A stretch of DNA of 51,560 nucleotides from Palsa-147 sp049279675. Lineage in GTDB: Bacteria; Acidobacteriota; Terriglobia; Acidiferrales; UBA7541. Position numbers and translations under genes: made by a program. Shown piece after piece: positions 32,632 to 42,600 of the stretch. How positions within the stretch are numbered: the first letter of the stretch is position 1; each line of letters begins with the position of its first letter. Under the pieces are notes generated by a model, which had not been told where the DNA came from, searched no databases, and saw only the letters and a program-made list of their open reading frames with translations. Location: NCBI GenBank assembly GCA_049279675.1, contig JBAPOP010000129.1, positions 1 to 51,560 of the forward strand, given 5' to 3'.

Positions 32632-32667
32632 GCCCCACCCTCCATGCTCGAGAGTGGGGCATTTTTT
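32632..32667. terminator. Intrinsic terminator, 7-bp stem with T-run
   Basis: GCCCCAC (32632-32638) pairs with GTGGGGC (32654-32660), followed on the plus strand by ATTTTTT. On the minus strand, where the PilZ gene ends 29 bp away, the trailing run is ACTTTCTTTT, so it can also serve that gene. It is preceded by a purine-only run with repeated GGGAAAA. Confidence 0.6.
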
Positions 32668-32688
32668 GAGTCTAAGACGGCTTTGCGA

Positions 32689-33024
32689 TTAGAACTGGGG
32701 GACGCCGAATGTGGCTGCGAGAGAGCTGAGTTCGAGCGGCTGTTCCGAGCCCACAAATTCGAGGCCCATTCCATACTGGCCGTTGCCGATAGGATCGGAA
32801 TAAGTAATGCGAGCGGCAGTGGTGAAATGAGCGTCAGGAAGGGCAACAAGAATGGTGTCGCCGGAAAGCCACTGAGTCGGCGCGATGACGCGCGCGCCGC
32901 GAGGGCTGATATTTTCGGTGAACGCTCGCTCCACACCCAGTTCACCGCGCGAACCGACGAGCAATGCGGTGACTTTCATGTCCACACGCTTTTCGGCACG
33001 CTGCACCACAAATGGTTGCCTCAT
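32689..33024 (-). CDS. PilZ-domain protein
   Basis: 111 residues from ATG 33024, chosen for GGAGGG 8-9 bases upstream; the open frame extends far upstream without support. A single PilZ-type beta-barrel: QRAEKRVDMKVTALLV carries the Arg end of the c-di-GMP loop, TENISPRGARVI corresponds to the (D/N)xSxxG motif, and GLEFVGSEQ is the typical close. RxxxR is incomplete (RAEKR), so c-di-GMP binding is likely but not certain. Confidence 0.82.
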   Translation of the reverse strand: MRQPFVVQRAEKRVDMKVTALLVGSRGELGVERAFTENISPRGARVIAPTQWLSGDTILVALPDAHFTTAARITYSDPIGNGQYGMGLEFVGSEQPLELSSLAATFGVPQF

Positions 33025-33270
33025 ACGTTTTTTCCCTCCAAGAGTTGAGTCTTCAGCGCCGACGCGGGAACCCCTCCCCGTACGTCTGACGCTGCGCGCA
33101 TTGGGCTGATAATAACGGGACGCGGCTGAGACATGCTCTCCGGGCTCGGGACGTACGCCGAAAACGATAACTGGCCCGGAGGACAGGGCTCGACGAGTCC
33201 GTGAAATGGTGAAGATTTCCCGCTGCGCTGGTACGCTATGGCGCGGTTCCGCGAAACTGAGGGGCGAGCC

Positions 33271-33642
33271 GTGACGCTCGAGGAATTCAAATCCTGGATG
33301 GACGCGTACGGCCGCGCGTGGGAGAAGCGCGATCCGCAGGGCGCGGCGGAACTTTATGCCGAGGACGGTTCTTACCAGGTATCGCCGTTTGTCGAGCCAA
33401 TGCGCGGGCGCCAAGCGATTCACGAGTATTGGTCTGAAATCGCGCGCGCCGAGCAGGACATCAAATTTGGTTATGAAGTTTTGGCAGTGACACCTGATTA
33501 TGGAATTGCACGCTGGTGGGCTTCATTCATCCGAATTCCGCCGTGGTTGGATACCAAACTCGATGGGATTTTCCTGATTTCTCTCGACGCCAACGGCAAA
33601 TGCCGATCTCTAAGAGAGTGGTGGCACAAGCAGCAGAATTGA
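33271..33642 (+). CDS. SnoaL/NTF2-like protein
   Basis: 123 residues from GTG 33271 (GAGGGG upstream) or 134 from ATG 33238. Alpha+beta cone fold: TLEEFKSWMDAYGRAWEKRDPQGAAELYAEDGSYQVSPF, RGRQAIHEYWSEIARAEQDIKFGYEVLAV, WWASFIRIPPWLDTKLDGIFLISLDANGKCRSLREWWH. Members are enzymes or binding proteins of many kinds; no specific role can be given. Confidence 0.85.
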   Translation: MTLEEFKSWMDAYGRAWEKRDPQGAAELYAEDGSYQVSPFVEPMRGRQAIHEYWSEIARAEQDIKFGYEVLAVTPDYGIARWWASFIRIPPWLDTKLDGIFLISLDANGKCRSLREWWHKQQN

Positions 33643-33669
33643 CAGAAGGTTTTCTGGCGGAGCGCGGAA

Positions 33670-34326
33670 ATGCAATCGAGCATTCGTGAAAGCTTCGAAT
33701 TCGCGCTGCTGACGTTTACCTCCGTCTTTTTTCTCGTCGATCCATTTGCCGTAATACCGCAATTCCTGGTGATTACGGCGGATTCGGAGCTAGCGGAGCG
33801 GCGGCACATCGCCAAGCGGGCCGGCTGGACGTGCGCATTCATTTTGGCGGGATTCGCGGTGGCCGGGAGCCTCGTCTTCCGGATGTTCGGGATCACGCTG
33901 CCTGCGTTCAAAATCGCCGGCGGAATTATTCTGATGCAGATCGGCATGGATAATCTGCGGGCAAAAAGGTCAACGACGAAAGAGACGCCGGAAGAAGCCG
34001 CGGAAGGCGCGTCAAAAGCCGATGCCGGAATCATTCCTCTGGGAATTCCGATGCTGGCGGGACCCGCCGCAATTTCCACGGTGATGGTTCTAATCGGCGA
34101 GTCGACAGCCTGGTGGCAGCATTTAGTGGTTTACGCCGCCATTGTGGTCAGCTCTCTCGTGTCTTATTGGATTCTTTCAGGCGCCGATCGCGTGAGGAAG
34201 TACCTTGGCGAGACGGGAATTCGGATTCTGATGCGGCTGATGGGGTTGATTCTCGTCGCGATTGCCGTGCAGTTCATCGTGAACGGCGCGAGCGATCTGG
34301 GAGTGATTCACCTACCCACGAAATAG
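33670..34326 (+). CDS. MarC-family integral membrane protein
   Basis: 218 residues with about six membrane helices. Family motifs: FFLVDPFAVIPQFLVIT (about 19-35), FRMFGITLPAFKIAGGIILMQIGMDNL and IPLGIPMLAGPAAISTVMVL. MarC-type proteins have no proven transport function. Follows the NTF2-like gene by 27 bp and may share its transcript. Confidence 0.93.
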   Translation: MQSSIRESFEFALLTFTSVFFLVDPFAVIPQFLVITADSELAERRHIAKRAGWTCAFILAGFAVAGSLVFRMFGITLPAFKIAGGIILMQIGMDNLRAKRSTTKETPEEAAEGASKADAGIIPLGIPMLAGPAAISTVMVLIGESTAWWQHLVVYAAIVVSSLVSYWILSGADRVRKYLGETGIRILMRLMGLILVAIAVQFIVNGASDLGVIHLPTK

Positions 34327-34445
34327 CCTGCGGCAGATTCTATTTGCCTTCCCGACGGTAACCTATTGAGTTCATGGCGGCTCGTGAAACTGGATTTCAT
34401 TCCAGCGTGATGCTACTAATCGAAGAGTTCGTCCCGACGGCCGAT

Positions 34446-34787
34446 ATGGCGAAAGAATGCAGCTCAAAAGGGTGCAAGGCCCCAATGCCCCCGGGCCTAG
34501 TTGACGAAGGGCTTTGCCTGCTCCACTTCACATTGCACATTGAAGAAGAATGCGCGGCAATCCGGCGCGCCACGGCTCTCGGCATCACGGCGCATGAACG
34601 GCAAATGGATTATTTTCGACAGATCGCCGATCGCGGAGACGTGCTCGTGAGTGTGGCGACGAGCGGATTCACGATGTCCGACGAAATGAAAGCGCGCGTC
34701 TTGAGCACGCTCCTCACCTTGATGAATACCCGCGAAAATATGGATCGCTCGGCCATGCGGCAATCGGCGATGAAGCGATTCGCGTAA
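34446..34787 (+). CDS. Hypothetical Cys/His-containing protein
   Basis: 113 residues from ATG 34446 (MAKECSSKGCKAPMPPGLVDEG); the frame opens at 34374, allowing 24 more residues. A compact set of cysteines and histidines (C4, C9, C24 and H27 from the chosen start: KECSSKGCKAP, GLCLLHFTLH) looks like a small metal site. The rest is helical (EECAAIRRATALGITAHERQMDYFRQIADRGDVL). No family recognised. Confidence 0.65.
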   Translation: MAKECSSKGCKAPMPPGLVDEGLCLLHFTLHIEEECAAIRRATALGITAHERQMDYFRQIADRGDVLVSVATSGFTMSDEMKARVLSTLLTLMNTRENMDRSAMRQSAMKRFA

Positions 34788-34843
34788 ATCGCTCTCAATA
34801 AGATTCTAAATTGTGGGTCAGGGTATGGTGGAAGCAGGCGTGT

Positions 34844-35875
34844 CTATGCACCGATGAAGCGCGCATAGAGAGAACGAGCGATGGCAGGGTCGCGCGTACC
34901 TTTGAAAATCGCGCGGCCGTCCGGAAAGACAGTGACCTCGTAGGAATTTACCCGAAAGCGGAGCAGGAAATCATTTCCGCGCACTTCGCTGGCCGTGGCC
35001 GCAAGGCGCCGGTTCAATTCCACGAGATCGAGTTCGCGGCCGCGCTCGTGAATCTGCACGGAATCCCGGCCACACATGGTGATGTGAGGCTGGGCTTCGC
35101 CATCGAGATAGCGAAAATCGCGGCGAACGCAGGCGCGGCAACCCGGATTGCGCGCGACGCGAATCGCGCGATAGCTGTTCCGCCAAACATCGAACGACAT
35201 CAGCCGGCCGTGAAGCTCATCGCGCTTGCCAATGAGAATCTTCGTCGCTTCGATCGCTTCGATTGAGGCGATGACGTTAACGGCCGCGTTCAATATGCCC
35301 GAAGTATCGCAGGTTTCATCCGCGCCGGCGGCTGGTGAATCGCCCGATTCCAGCAGGCACGCCAGGCAAGGCGTTTCGCCGGGGAGAACCGTCATCGTGA
35401 CGCCCGCGCTGCCGACTGCTGCGGCGTAAATCCACGGTATGCCGAGAGCGATCGCAGCGTCATTGACGAGAAGCCGGGTTTCGAAATTGTCGGTGCCGTC
35501 CAGAATGAGCGGAAAGCCGGAGAGAAGCTCGCGCGCATTATCGGGAGTAAGATCCGCGACGATGCCCTCGATTCGCGCGGAAGAATTAATAGCGTGCAGC
35601 CTGCGTTCCGCGGCGACGGCTTTCGGCAGATTTTCCCTCGCGTCGGATTCTTCGTAGAGTGTTTGGCGCTGAAGATTGGATGGCTCGACAAAATCGCGAT
35701 CAATCAAGCGCAACGCGCCGATGCCCGCGCGAACCAGAAGGTTCGCGACGGCAGTGCCCATCGCACCACAGCCGACGAGAACCGCGGATGATCCGAGCAA
35801 ACGTTCCTGTCCGGACGCGCCGATTCCGGCGAATAGAATCTGGCGCGAATAACGCTCTTTTTCTTCTGGATTCAT
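34844..35875 (-). CDS. thiF: ThiF/MoeB-family sulfur-carrier adenylyltransferase
   Basis: 343 residues from the ATG giving MNPEEKERYSRQILFAGIG; 14 further codons are open. E1-like enzyme that adenylates the C-terminal Gly of ThiS or MoaD. Rossmann GCGAMGTAVANLLVRAGIG with LIDRDFVEPSNLQRQTLY; GTDNFETRLLVND; zinc cysteines in TPCLACLL and GCRACVRRD; the catalytic-type Cys in DETCDTSGILN. The C-terminal domain (FRVNSYEVTVFPDGRAIFKGTRDPAIARSLYARFIG) matches the long Bacillus-type ThiF, hence the symbol; MoeB is the alternative. thiS is not adjacent. Confidence 0.9.
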   Translation of the reverse strand: MNPEEKERYSRQILFAGIGASGQERLLGSSAVLVGCGAMGTAVANLLVRAGIGALRLIDRDFVEPSNLQRQTLYEESDARENLPKAVAAERRLHAINSSARIEGIVADLTPDNARELLSGFPLILDGTDNFETRLLVNDAAIALGIPWIYAAAVGSAGVTMTVLPGETPCLACLLESGDSPAAGADETCDTSGILNAAVNVIASIEAIEATKILIGKRDELHGRLMSFDVWRNSYRAIRVARNPGCRACVRRDFRYLDGEAQPHITMCGRDSVQIHERGRELDLVELNRRLAATASEVRGNDFLLRFRVNSYEVTVFPDGRAIFKGTRDPAIARSLYARFIGA

Positions 35876-35966
35876 TGCATAGTGGCTCAACGAATCTTCA
35901 TCATAGCGCCAATTCAAATCCCGCAGGCAACGCGGCTATACTAACCAATCGTCCCAGGAGCATCGG

Positions 35967-36119
35967 CTGAGGCCCGGGGCCGATGCGTGGGGTCACACGA
36001 TTTTTTCACACCGCCAAATATCGGCGCTAGTTCGCAGCGCCATCATTGTCTGCATCGTTCTCGTCGCGGGCACTTCAGCGCGAGGCCAGGCGGCGAACAC
36101 CGCCGTCGAAGGCCGCCGC
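35967..36119 (+). other. Signal-peptide coding stretch in frame with the Omp85 gene, lacking a normal start
   Basis: In the frame of the gene at 36120 this region encodes an export signal (RSAIIVCIVLVAGTSARGQA) and the first strand of POTRA 1, but has no ATG, GTG or TTG. A CTG at 35967 follows AGGAG by six bases. Alternatively the ATG at 35983 would enter the right frame if the run of six T at 36001-36006 were seven. The true start is therefore upstream of 36120. Confidence 0.75.
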
Positions 36120-38924
36120 GTGGACGAAATTCGGATTCTGGATGAGCACGGCGTAGTTCTCCCCGACAAACTCCCGGCGATCTCGCTCGAACTCGGCAAG
36201 CCATTCGACATGGAGACTGAACGGGCGAGCTTGCGAACTCTTTATGCCACGGGGCGCTATTCACAAATCCAGGTCAAAGCCGAGCCCGCCGGGGACGGGA
36301 TGCGCGTCGATTTTGTCGTAGTCCGCAATCTCTACAACAATGTCATTCGAGTAGAAGGTTTGAAGGAACCGCCTACCGAGGCCAGTGCCTTGGCCGCGGT
36401 GCGAATGCCTCTTGGCGAGCCATTCCGCGAGAACGAGCTGAATGATGGAATCTCAAGACTCGACGATACGCTGGAACAAGAAGGGCTGTATCGCGCACGC
36501 GTCGAACACACACTCGAGCCGCACGAAGACACGCAGCAAATGGACGTGTCCGTGAATATTTTCTCGGGCCCGCGCGCGCGAATCGGCGCCATCAAGATCG
36601 TCAACAAGAGCCCGTACAAGGATCAGGATCTTCTGAAGCGATTGAGGCTGAAGGCCAACTCGAAACAGGACGTTACGTCCGCAAGGCTTTTGCGTGGGTC
36701 GGACCGCTTGCGGAAAAAATTGGTGGCCGACGGGTATCTCGGCGCGACGGTAGAGATAAACCGCGGCGATTATGACGCGAGCACGAATCATCTGCCGCTG
36801 ACAATTGAAGTGGTAGCCGGGCCGCGCGTGCGCGTGCAAGTGGCGGGCGCGCATTACAGGCCCGGCAAGCTGCGCAATCTGCTCCCGATATATGCGGAAG
36901 GCGCGGTGGACGAAGACCTGCTGCAAGAGGGGCTTCGCAATATTCGTGACGACCTGCAACGCGCGGGCTTTTTTGACTCTGACGTGACGTTCACGAACAC
37001 CGAAGATACGGCGCGGAACGAGCGCCTGATCACTTATACCGTCACTCGCGGAACGCGGCACCGCCTCGTCGGCGTTACGTTCAGCGGCAATCATTATTTC
37101 AGCAGTTCGCTATTGACCAGCCGGTTGCAGCTCCAACCGACAACGTTCACGGCGCGCGGAAGATTCAGCCAGCGAATGGTGCGGGACGACGCGGATTCGA
37201 TTCGCGGTCTCTATTACGAGAACGGTTTCACTCAGGCGGACGCGAAACCTAAAGTTTCGGATGTCGACAAAGGGAAAATCGGAGAACTCAAAATTCACTA
37301 TGACATCACGGAAGGTCCGCAAACACGCGTCGCCGATCTGAAGATCGAGGGCAACGTCACACTGAGCGAGAAACAATTGAGCGACGTCATCGGCTCATCG
37401 GTGGGGCAGCCGTATTCGGAAGTGAACGTCGCAGGCGATCGCAACAACATGCTGGCGCTTTACTACAACGACGGTTTTCCCGACGTGCGGATCGAAGCGC
37501 AGGCGACGCCCGCCGCCGAGCCGAACCGCATGAATCTCGTGTATCACGTTACGGAAGGAGCGCGAGTGGATGTGCTCCGAGTGCTGCTCACCGGCTACGA
37601 ACACACTCGCTACGGCATCATCGAGCGCGAAGTTCAGGTGAAAGCGGACGGGCCATTGCGCGAAGGAGACGTCGTCGATACGCAACGGAGGCTTTACAAC
37701 CTCGCGATCTTCAACCGCGTTCAGATCGCGCCGCAGAATCCCGCGGGCACTGATCCGGACAAGACAGTTGTCGTCGCCGTCGAGGAAGGCAAGCGATATA
37801 CGTTCGGCTACGGATTCGGATTCGAGGTTCAAGAGTTGCCGGGCAGCGGCTCAAATCCAACTGGGACGACGCTGAACGCCAGCCCGCGCGTGATTCTCGA
37901 GTTGGGTAAGGCGAATCTATTCGGCCGCGCGCAGTCGCTCTCCTTCAAAGTCCGCGCGAGCACGCTGGAGTATCGCGGCGTACTGACCTATACCGCGCCG
38001 CATTTCCTGACGAACCCGCATTTCAATTTTCAAATCACGGGCTACGCGGACAAAACGCAGGACGTAAACACTTTCAACTCGGAGCGCTACGAAGGCGCGA
38101 TTCAGTTCGACCAAACCGTGTCGCCCAGCACGACGATGATCTACCGCTATTTCTTTCGCCACGTTCTCGTGGACGCGGCCTCGCTCAAAATTTCGCCCGA
38201 GGAGATTCCGCTGTTCAGCCAGCCGACACGCATATCGGGTTTCGGCGCAAGCTGGATACGCGACCGCAGAAACAATGCGGCGGACGCGACGAAGGGCACG
38301 TTCAATACCGTGGATGTCAGCATCGCGGAAAAGGGGCTTGGCTCGAGCGCCAGCTTTTTCCGCGGTTTTATTCAGAACTCGACGTTCACTCCGTTCTGGC
38401 GCTCGTTCGTGTTTGCGCGCGCGATTCGATTCGGCGTCGAGCAGACGCTTCCGGGCACCACGCCCGACGAAATTCCTTTGCCGGAGCGCTACTTTGCGGG
38501 AGGCGGACAATCCCTAAGAGGATTTGGCCTGAATCAGGCGGGGCCGCGCGATCCTGTGACGGGCTTTCCGGTCGGCGGACTGGCGCTGCTCGAATTCAAC
38601 CAGGAGTTGCGCTTCCCCATGAAGTTGCCGTTCGTTGGCAGCCGCCTTGGTGGAACGATTCTGTACGATGCAGGCAACGTTTACACGGACGTTCAACACA
38701 TCACGTTTCGCGCCACGCCGCCGTCGCTCACGGACCTGGACTATTTCTCGCACACCGTTGGCGCCGGGTTGAGATATGCGACTCCGATCGGTCCAGTCCG
38801 GATTGATTTTGGCTACCAGCTCAATCCGGCGCAATTTCAGTTCATCAATTCAACGACGAGCTTGCCTGAAGTAGAACGACTGCCGCATTTTCAATTCTTT
38901 TTCAATATTGGGCCGGTGTTTTGA
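36120..38924 (+). CDS. Omp85 outer-membrane assembly protein (BamA/TamA type) with seven POTRA-like repeats
   Basis: 934 residues counted from GTG 36120, plus about 45 encoded upstream (see 35967-36119). About seven POTRA-like units fill residues 1-560; each ends in a strand with a Gly-Pro or similar (VNIFSGPRARIGAIKIV; IEVVAGPRVRVQVAG; YTVTRGTRHRLVGVTFSG; YDITEGPQTRVADLKIEG; YHVTEGARVDVLRVLLTG). The barrel (about 561-934) has the Omp85 loop motif GGGQSLRGFGLNQ and ends in Phe (FNIGPVF), as outer-membrane barrels do. It inserts barrel proteins into the outer membrane. BamA usually has five POTRAs and TamA three. Because a TamB gene follows two genes later, a TamA-like or combined role is likely. 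Confidence 0.93.
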   Translation: MDEIRILDEHGVVLPDKLPAISLELGKPFDMETERASLRTLYATGRYSQIQVKAEPAGDGMRVDFVVVRNLYNNVIRVEGLKEPPTEASALAAVRMPLGEPFRENELNDGISRLDDTLEQEGLYRARVEHTLEPHEDTQQMDVSVNIFSGPRARIGAIKIVNKSPYKDQDLLKRLRLKANSKQDVTSARLLRGSDRLRKKLVADGYLGATVEINRGDYDASTNHLPLTIEVVAGPRVRVQVAGAHYRPGKLRNLLPIYAEGAVDEDLLQEGLRNIRDDLQRAGFFDSDVTFTNTEDTARNERLITYTVTRGTRHRLVGVTFSGNHYFSSSLLTSRLQLQPTTFTARGRFSQRMVRDDADSIRGLYYENGFTQADAKPKVSDVDKGKIGELKIHYDITEGPQTRVADLKIEGNVTLSEKQLSDVIGSSVGQPYSEVNVAGDRNNMLALYYNDGFPDVRIEAQATPAAEPNRMNLVYHVTEGARVDVLRVLLTGYEHTRYGIIEREVQVKADGPLREGDVVDTQRRLYNLAIFNRVQIAPQNPAGTDPDKTVVVAVEEGKRYTFGYGFGFEVQELPGSGSNPTGTTLNASPRVILELGKANLFGRAQSLSFKVRASTLEYRGVLTYTAPHFLTNPHFNFQITGYADKTQDVNTFNSERYEGAIQFDQTVSPSTTMIYRYFFRHVLVDAASLKISPEEIPLFSQPTRISGFGASWIRDRRNNAADATKGTFNTVDVSIAEKGLGSSASFFRGFIQNSTFTPFWRSFVFARAIRFGVEQTLPGTTPDEIPLPERYFAGGGQSLRGFGLNQAGPRDPVTGFPVGGLALLEFNQELRFPMKLPFVGSRLGGTILYDAGNVYTDVQHITFRATPPSLTDLDYFSHTVGAGLRYATPIGPVRIDFGYQLNPAQFQFINSTTSLPEVERLPHFQFFFNIGPVF

Positions 38925-39625
38925 TAAGGCGCGCGACAATACCGACGGCTTCGTGTGTGGCGTGGTTCTTGCTCGCGGCGTGCGGTGCAAGCGTATTTGC
39001 ATGCGGCTCGATTCGCGCACAGGAGTCGCAACCAACGCAAGGTCGTCCGGCTATCGTGGACGGCATCGCCGTGCGAATCGAAGGCGACATTCTGACCGAG
39101 AGCGAGATTGACGAGCTTGCAGCCTTTCAAAAACTCGTGGACGGCAAATCCAATAGCCGCGCGGACGTCGTTCACGAGTTGACGGACCAGTGGATTGTGA
39201 AGAACGAGGCCCAGACATCGCACTTTGCGCGGCCGAGTGCGGAGGATGTCAACGAAGCTTTCGAAAGTCTCGCTACACAAGTCGGATCGAAAGACGCGCT
39301 CCTAAAAAAAATGGCGGAAGTTGGGCTGACGGAATCAGCCGTCCGACGCCAACTCGAGTTGCAGATTTACTTGAATCGGTTCCTCGACTATAAATTCCGC
39401 GCGGCCGCTCAAGTGGATGAGCAGCAGATAAAAGACTATTACAGCGGCGAATTCACGCAGCAGGCGAAAGCGAACGGGCAGGTAGTCCCGCCGCTTGATG
39501 ATGTCCATGCCGAGATTCACCGTCTGCTAACCGAGCGGATCATTACCGACCGAGCGACGAAGTGGCTCGATGACGCCCGCGCACGGCTCCGAATCGAGAT
39601 ATTGCCCAAGGCGGGGGCTTCGTGA
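38921..39625 (+). CDS. SurA-N-like periplasmic chaperone without PPIase domain
   Basis: 234 residues from a TTG that overlaps the previous stop (TTGA). Signal segment (CVAWFLLAACGASVFACGSIRAQ). Residues about 43-170 resemble the N-terminal chaperone domain of SurA/PpiD-type proteins (VDGIAVRIEGDILTESEID, VVHELTDQWIVKNEA, VRRQLELQIYLNRFLDYKF), and the C-terminal helix (VHAEIHRLLTERIITDRATKWLDDARARLRIEIL) matches the helix that completes that domain. No parvulin PPIase lies between. It is placed between an Omp85 protein and TamB, with overlaps on both sides, so it likely hands unfolded outer-membrane proteins to the Omp85 partner. Confidence 0.85.
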   Translation: MIRRATIPTASCVAWFLLAACGASVFACGSIRAQESQPTQGRPAIVDGIAVRIEGDILTESEIDELAAFQKLVDGKSNSRADVVHELTDQWIVKNEAQTSHFARPSAEDVNEAFESLATQVGSKDALLKKMAEVGLTESAVRRQLELQIYLNRFLDYKFRAAAQVDEQQIKDYYSGEFTQQAKANGQVVPPLDDVHAEIHRLLTERIITDRATKWLDDARARLRIEILPKAGAS

Positions 39626-42600
39626 AAATCCGCTGGCATCACTGGTTCGGGATCGCGATCGTCATCGCGGTGCTTGTCGGGCTCGGCGCGCTTTTTTTCC
39701 TGTGGAATGGCGGCGTTCTGAACATCTGGACGAAGCACTATATTGCCGAGAGGATTGAAGACTCCACGGGAGCGAAGGTCGAAATTGGCCGGGTGCGAAT
39801 GCGGCCATTGAGGCTCTATTTCGAAATCGACAATTTGACGCTGCACGGCCTTGAAGATAGCGGCATGCCGCCGCTCTTTCACGCGGACAAAGTGCAAGTG
39901 AAAGCACGAATCGTATCGTTCTTCGGCCGCAAGGTCGCGCTGGACGAGTTGGTTATCGAGCGTCCGGAAGTTGGCGTGCACATCGGTCCAGACGGAAAGA
40001 GCAGCATCCCGGTTCCAAAAGTTCCACCCAATCAGAATCGACCGTGGCGCGAGCGATTGTTCGATTTGCGGGTCGGCAAGCTTCAACTTATCGACGGCAG
40101 CATTTTTTACAACGATGCGAAAGTGCCGCTGGCAGTCGAGGGAGATAATTTTGATTTTTCGCTGGCGTACGAAGCGGCTGCGGAAGGGAACGAGACGTAC
40201 GCGGGCAAACTCGATTGGCAGAACGTCAACATTGCCTCGCACAATTGGGTGCCTTTCCATTCAGCACTCTCCATGAAGTTCACGCTCGGGCGCGGCGCGT
40301 TTGCGATCGACGAATTGAAGTGGAAATTCCCGCACTCGGAATTGGACATGCGCGCCGAACTTCCGTCTTTCGCGCTGAACAATTGGAATTTCCGCTACCA
40401 TTCGCGCTTCACGCTTGCAGATATGCGCACGATTTTCCGCATCCCTCCGATGCCGGACGCGGATGTGGAAACTTCCGGGTCGGGCCAATTGATAGGAGGC
40501 GAGTGGAAGGCGAGCGGACATTTCGACGCGCGCGAGGTGGATTTGCCGTACGAATGGTTTCACGCCGGCGGCATCGAGACGTGGGGTGATTTTGATCTCG
40601 GCAAGAACCAACTCGTCGTTCCGCAATTGAATGCGCGCGCTCTTGGCGGCACGATGCAGGGCCACTTGACGATGGGCCTTCCGCATCTCGACTTTCGCGT
40701 CGAATCACGTCTACGCGGCGCAAGCCTCGCCCAGGTATTTGCAGCGCTCGAGAATCCGGACTTTCCCGTGGAGGCGCTGCATTGGGATTCGTCGATGGAC
40801 GTGGATTCGGTGAACACATGGACTGGCGGATTCCTGCACTTCCGCTCTCAGGGCGAAACGCGCTGGGCGCCGCCTGCCTCGCTCGCGTCCGGCCGAATCC
40901 CGGTCACAGCGAAGATCGATTACGATTACGCGCAAGATCGCCTCGGCGTAATGCTGACGAAGAGCGAGATTTCAACTCCAACCAGCCTGTTAACGATGGA
41001 TGGCCCTCTCGGCGGAATTGACTCCGGCGTGGAAGTCACATTTCATGCGGACGATTTGACGCAATGGGATGACTTCATCAACACGATTCGGGGCACCGAT
41101 GAAGAGCCGAAGCGCATCGCAGCGCGGGCGGATTGGAAGGGACGCGTGCTCGGGCCGATCGTAGGACCGGCATTCGTGGGCCATGTGAGCGGAACGGCCG
41201 TGCAGTACGACACTCTCTCTTGGGACTCAATTGACGGCGACATGGATTACTCGCCTGACGAATTGCGCCTTACGAATTTCGTCGCGCGGCGCGGGCACTC
41301 TTCCGCCACGTTCGATTTGCGCCTCCAATTTGACAACGACTGGAATTTCCGCCGCATCGATCCGTGGAGTTTTCACGCGCAACTATCGCGCGATCCAATC
41401 GAAGACCTGCAAGGACTTTTCGGCACGACGTATCCCGTCAACGGATTGTTGAGCGGCCAATTTACGGGAGGCGGAACGCGGAGCGCCCCCTTATTTGATG
41501 GGGATCTGACGCTCGAGCAGATCGATTCCTACGGCTTACAATTCGATCGCCTGACCGGACAACTTCACGTCAGCAACGATGAATTTCAGTTCGCCAACGG
41601 CGATCTGCGCATGGGCGCGGCAAAAATCGCGGGGCATCTCACATACCGTATCGACGAAAAACAGATCGAGTTTGCATTGGCGGGCTCGGGCATCGATCTC
41701 GGCAACATTCCGCGCATTCAAGCCAAGATGTTGCCGATTGCCGGAACGCTCGGATTCGATCTTCACGGCGCGGGCCCTCTTCTCGCTCCAAAGGGAGAAG
41801 GCACGCTGCAATTGCGGAATCTGAAACTCGGTCCGGCAGTCGAAGGCGGCTTCGACGGCAAGATCACTTCGAACGGCAACCAGCTTCACCTTGATCTCGT
41901 CTCCGAAATGAGCAATGGGACGCTTCAGGGGGGCCTGAATGTCCTCCTGAGCGGCGAGTACCCTGTAACGGGGCAGATCGTAACTTCAGGCTTCGATCTC
42001 GATCCGTTTGTTATTGCGGGCCTCCACTTGCAGACGCTCAGCGCCCACAGCAGCGTGGATGGCGAGCTGATCATCGGCGGAAATCTGCGCGATATGCAAT
42101 CGATGCGCGTGATCGCGAATTTCTCCCGAGTGATGCTCGACTACGGGTTCGTAAAATTGCAGAACGAAGGGCCGTTCCGCTTCGAGTATCGCCGGAACGA
42201 GGTGACGATCCAGCAGGCCTATCTTCGCGGCGCGGACACCGATTTCCAATTTTCGGGCCGCATGCGTTTCGATGGCAACCGTCCGCTGAACCTGACGCTT
42301 GCCGGCCGAGTCAACCTCGGGCTGGCAAAGGGCCTAGCGCCGCTGCTCGACGCGCACGGCGCCGCGGATGTACGCGTAAGCGTCGAAGGAACAATTTCAA
42401 GCCCGACGATCATCGGGCGCGTCGGATTCCAGGATGCATCGGCGGTGTACGACGATTTTCCAACGGGACTCAGCCACGTGACCGGCGAAGTGGTCTTCGA
42501 CCGATCGCGCGCGCTATTCGACAACGTGTCCGCGCAATCCGGCGGCGGAAATTTGACGCTGCGAGGTTCCGTCAGCTATGGCGACGGCCCGTTCCGATTC

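Noticed and set aside
33025..33423. 133-residue N-terminal extension of the PilZ protein
   Set aside because: No domain, Arg-rich, and the ATG at 33024 has a good ribosome-binding site.
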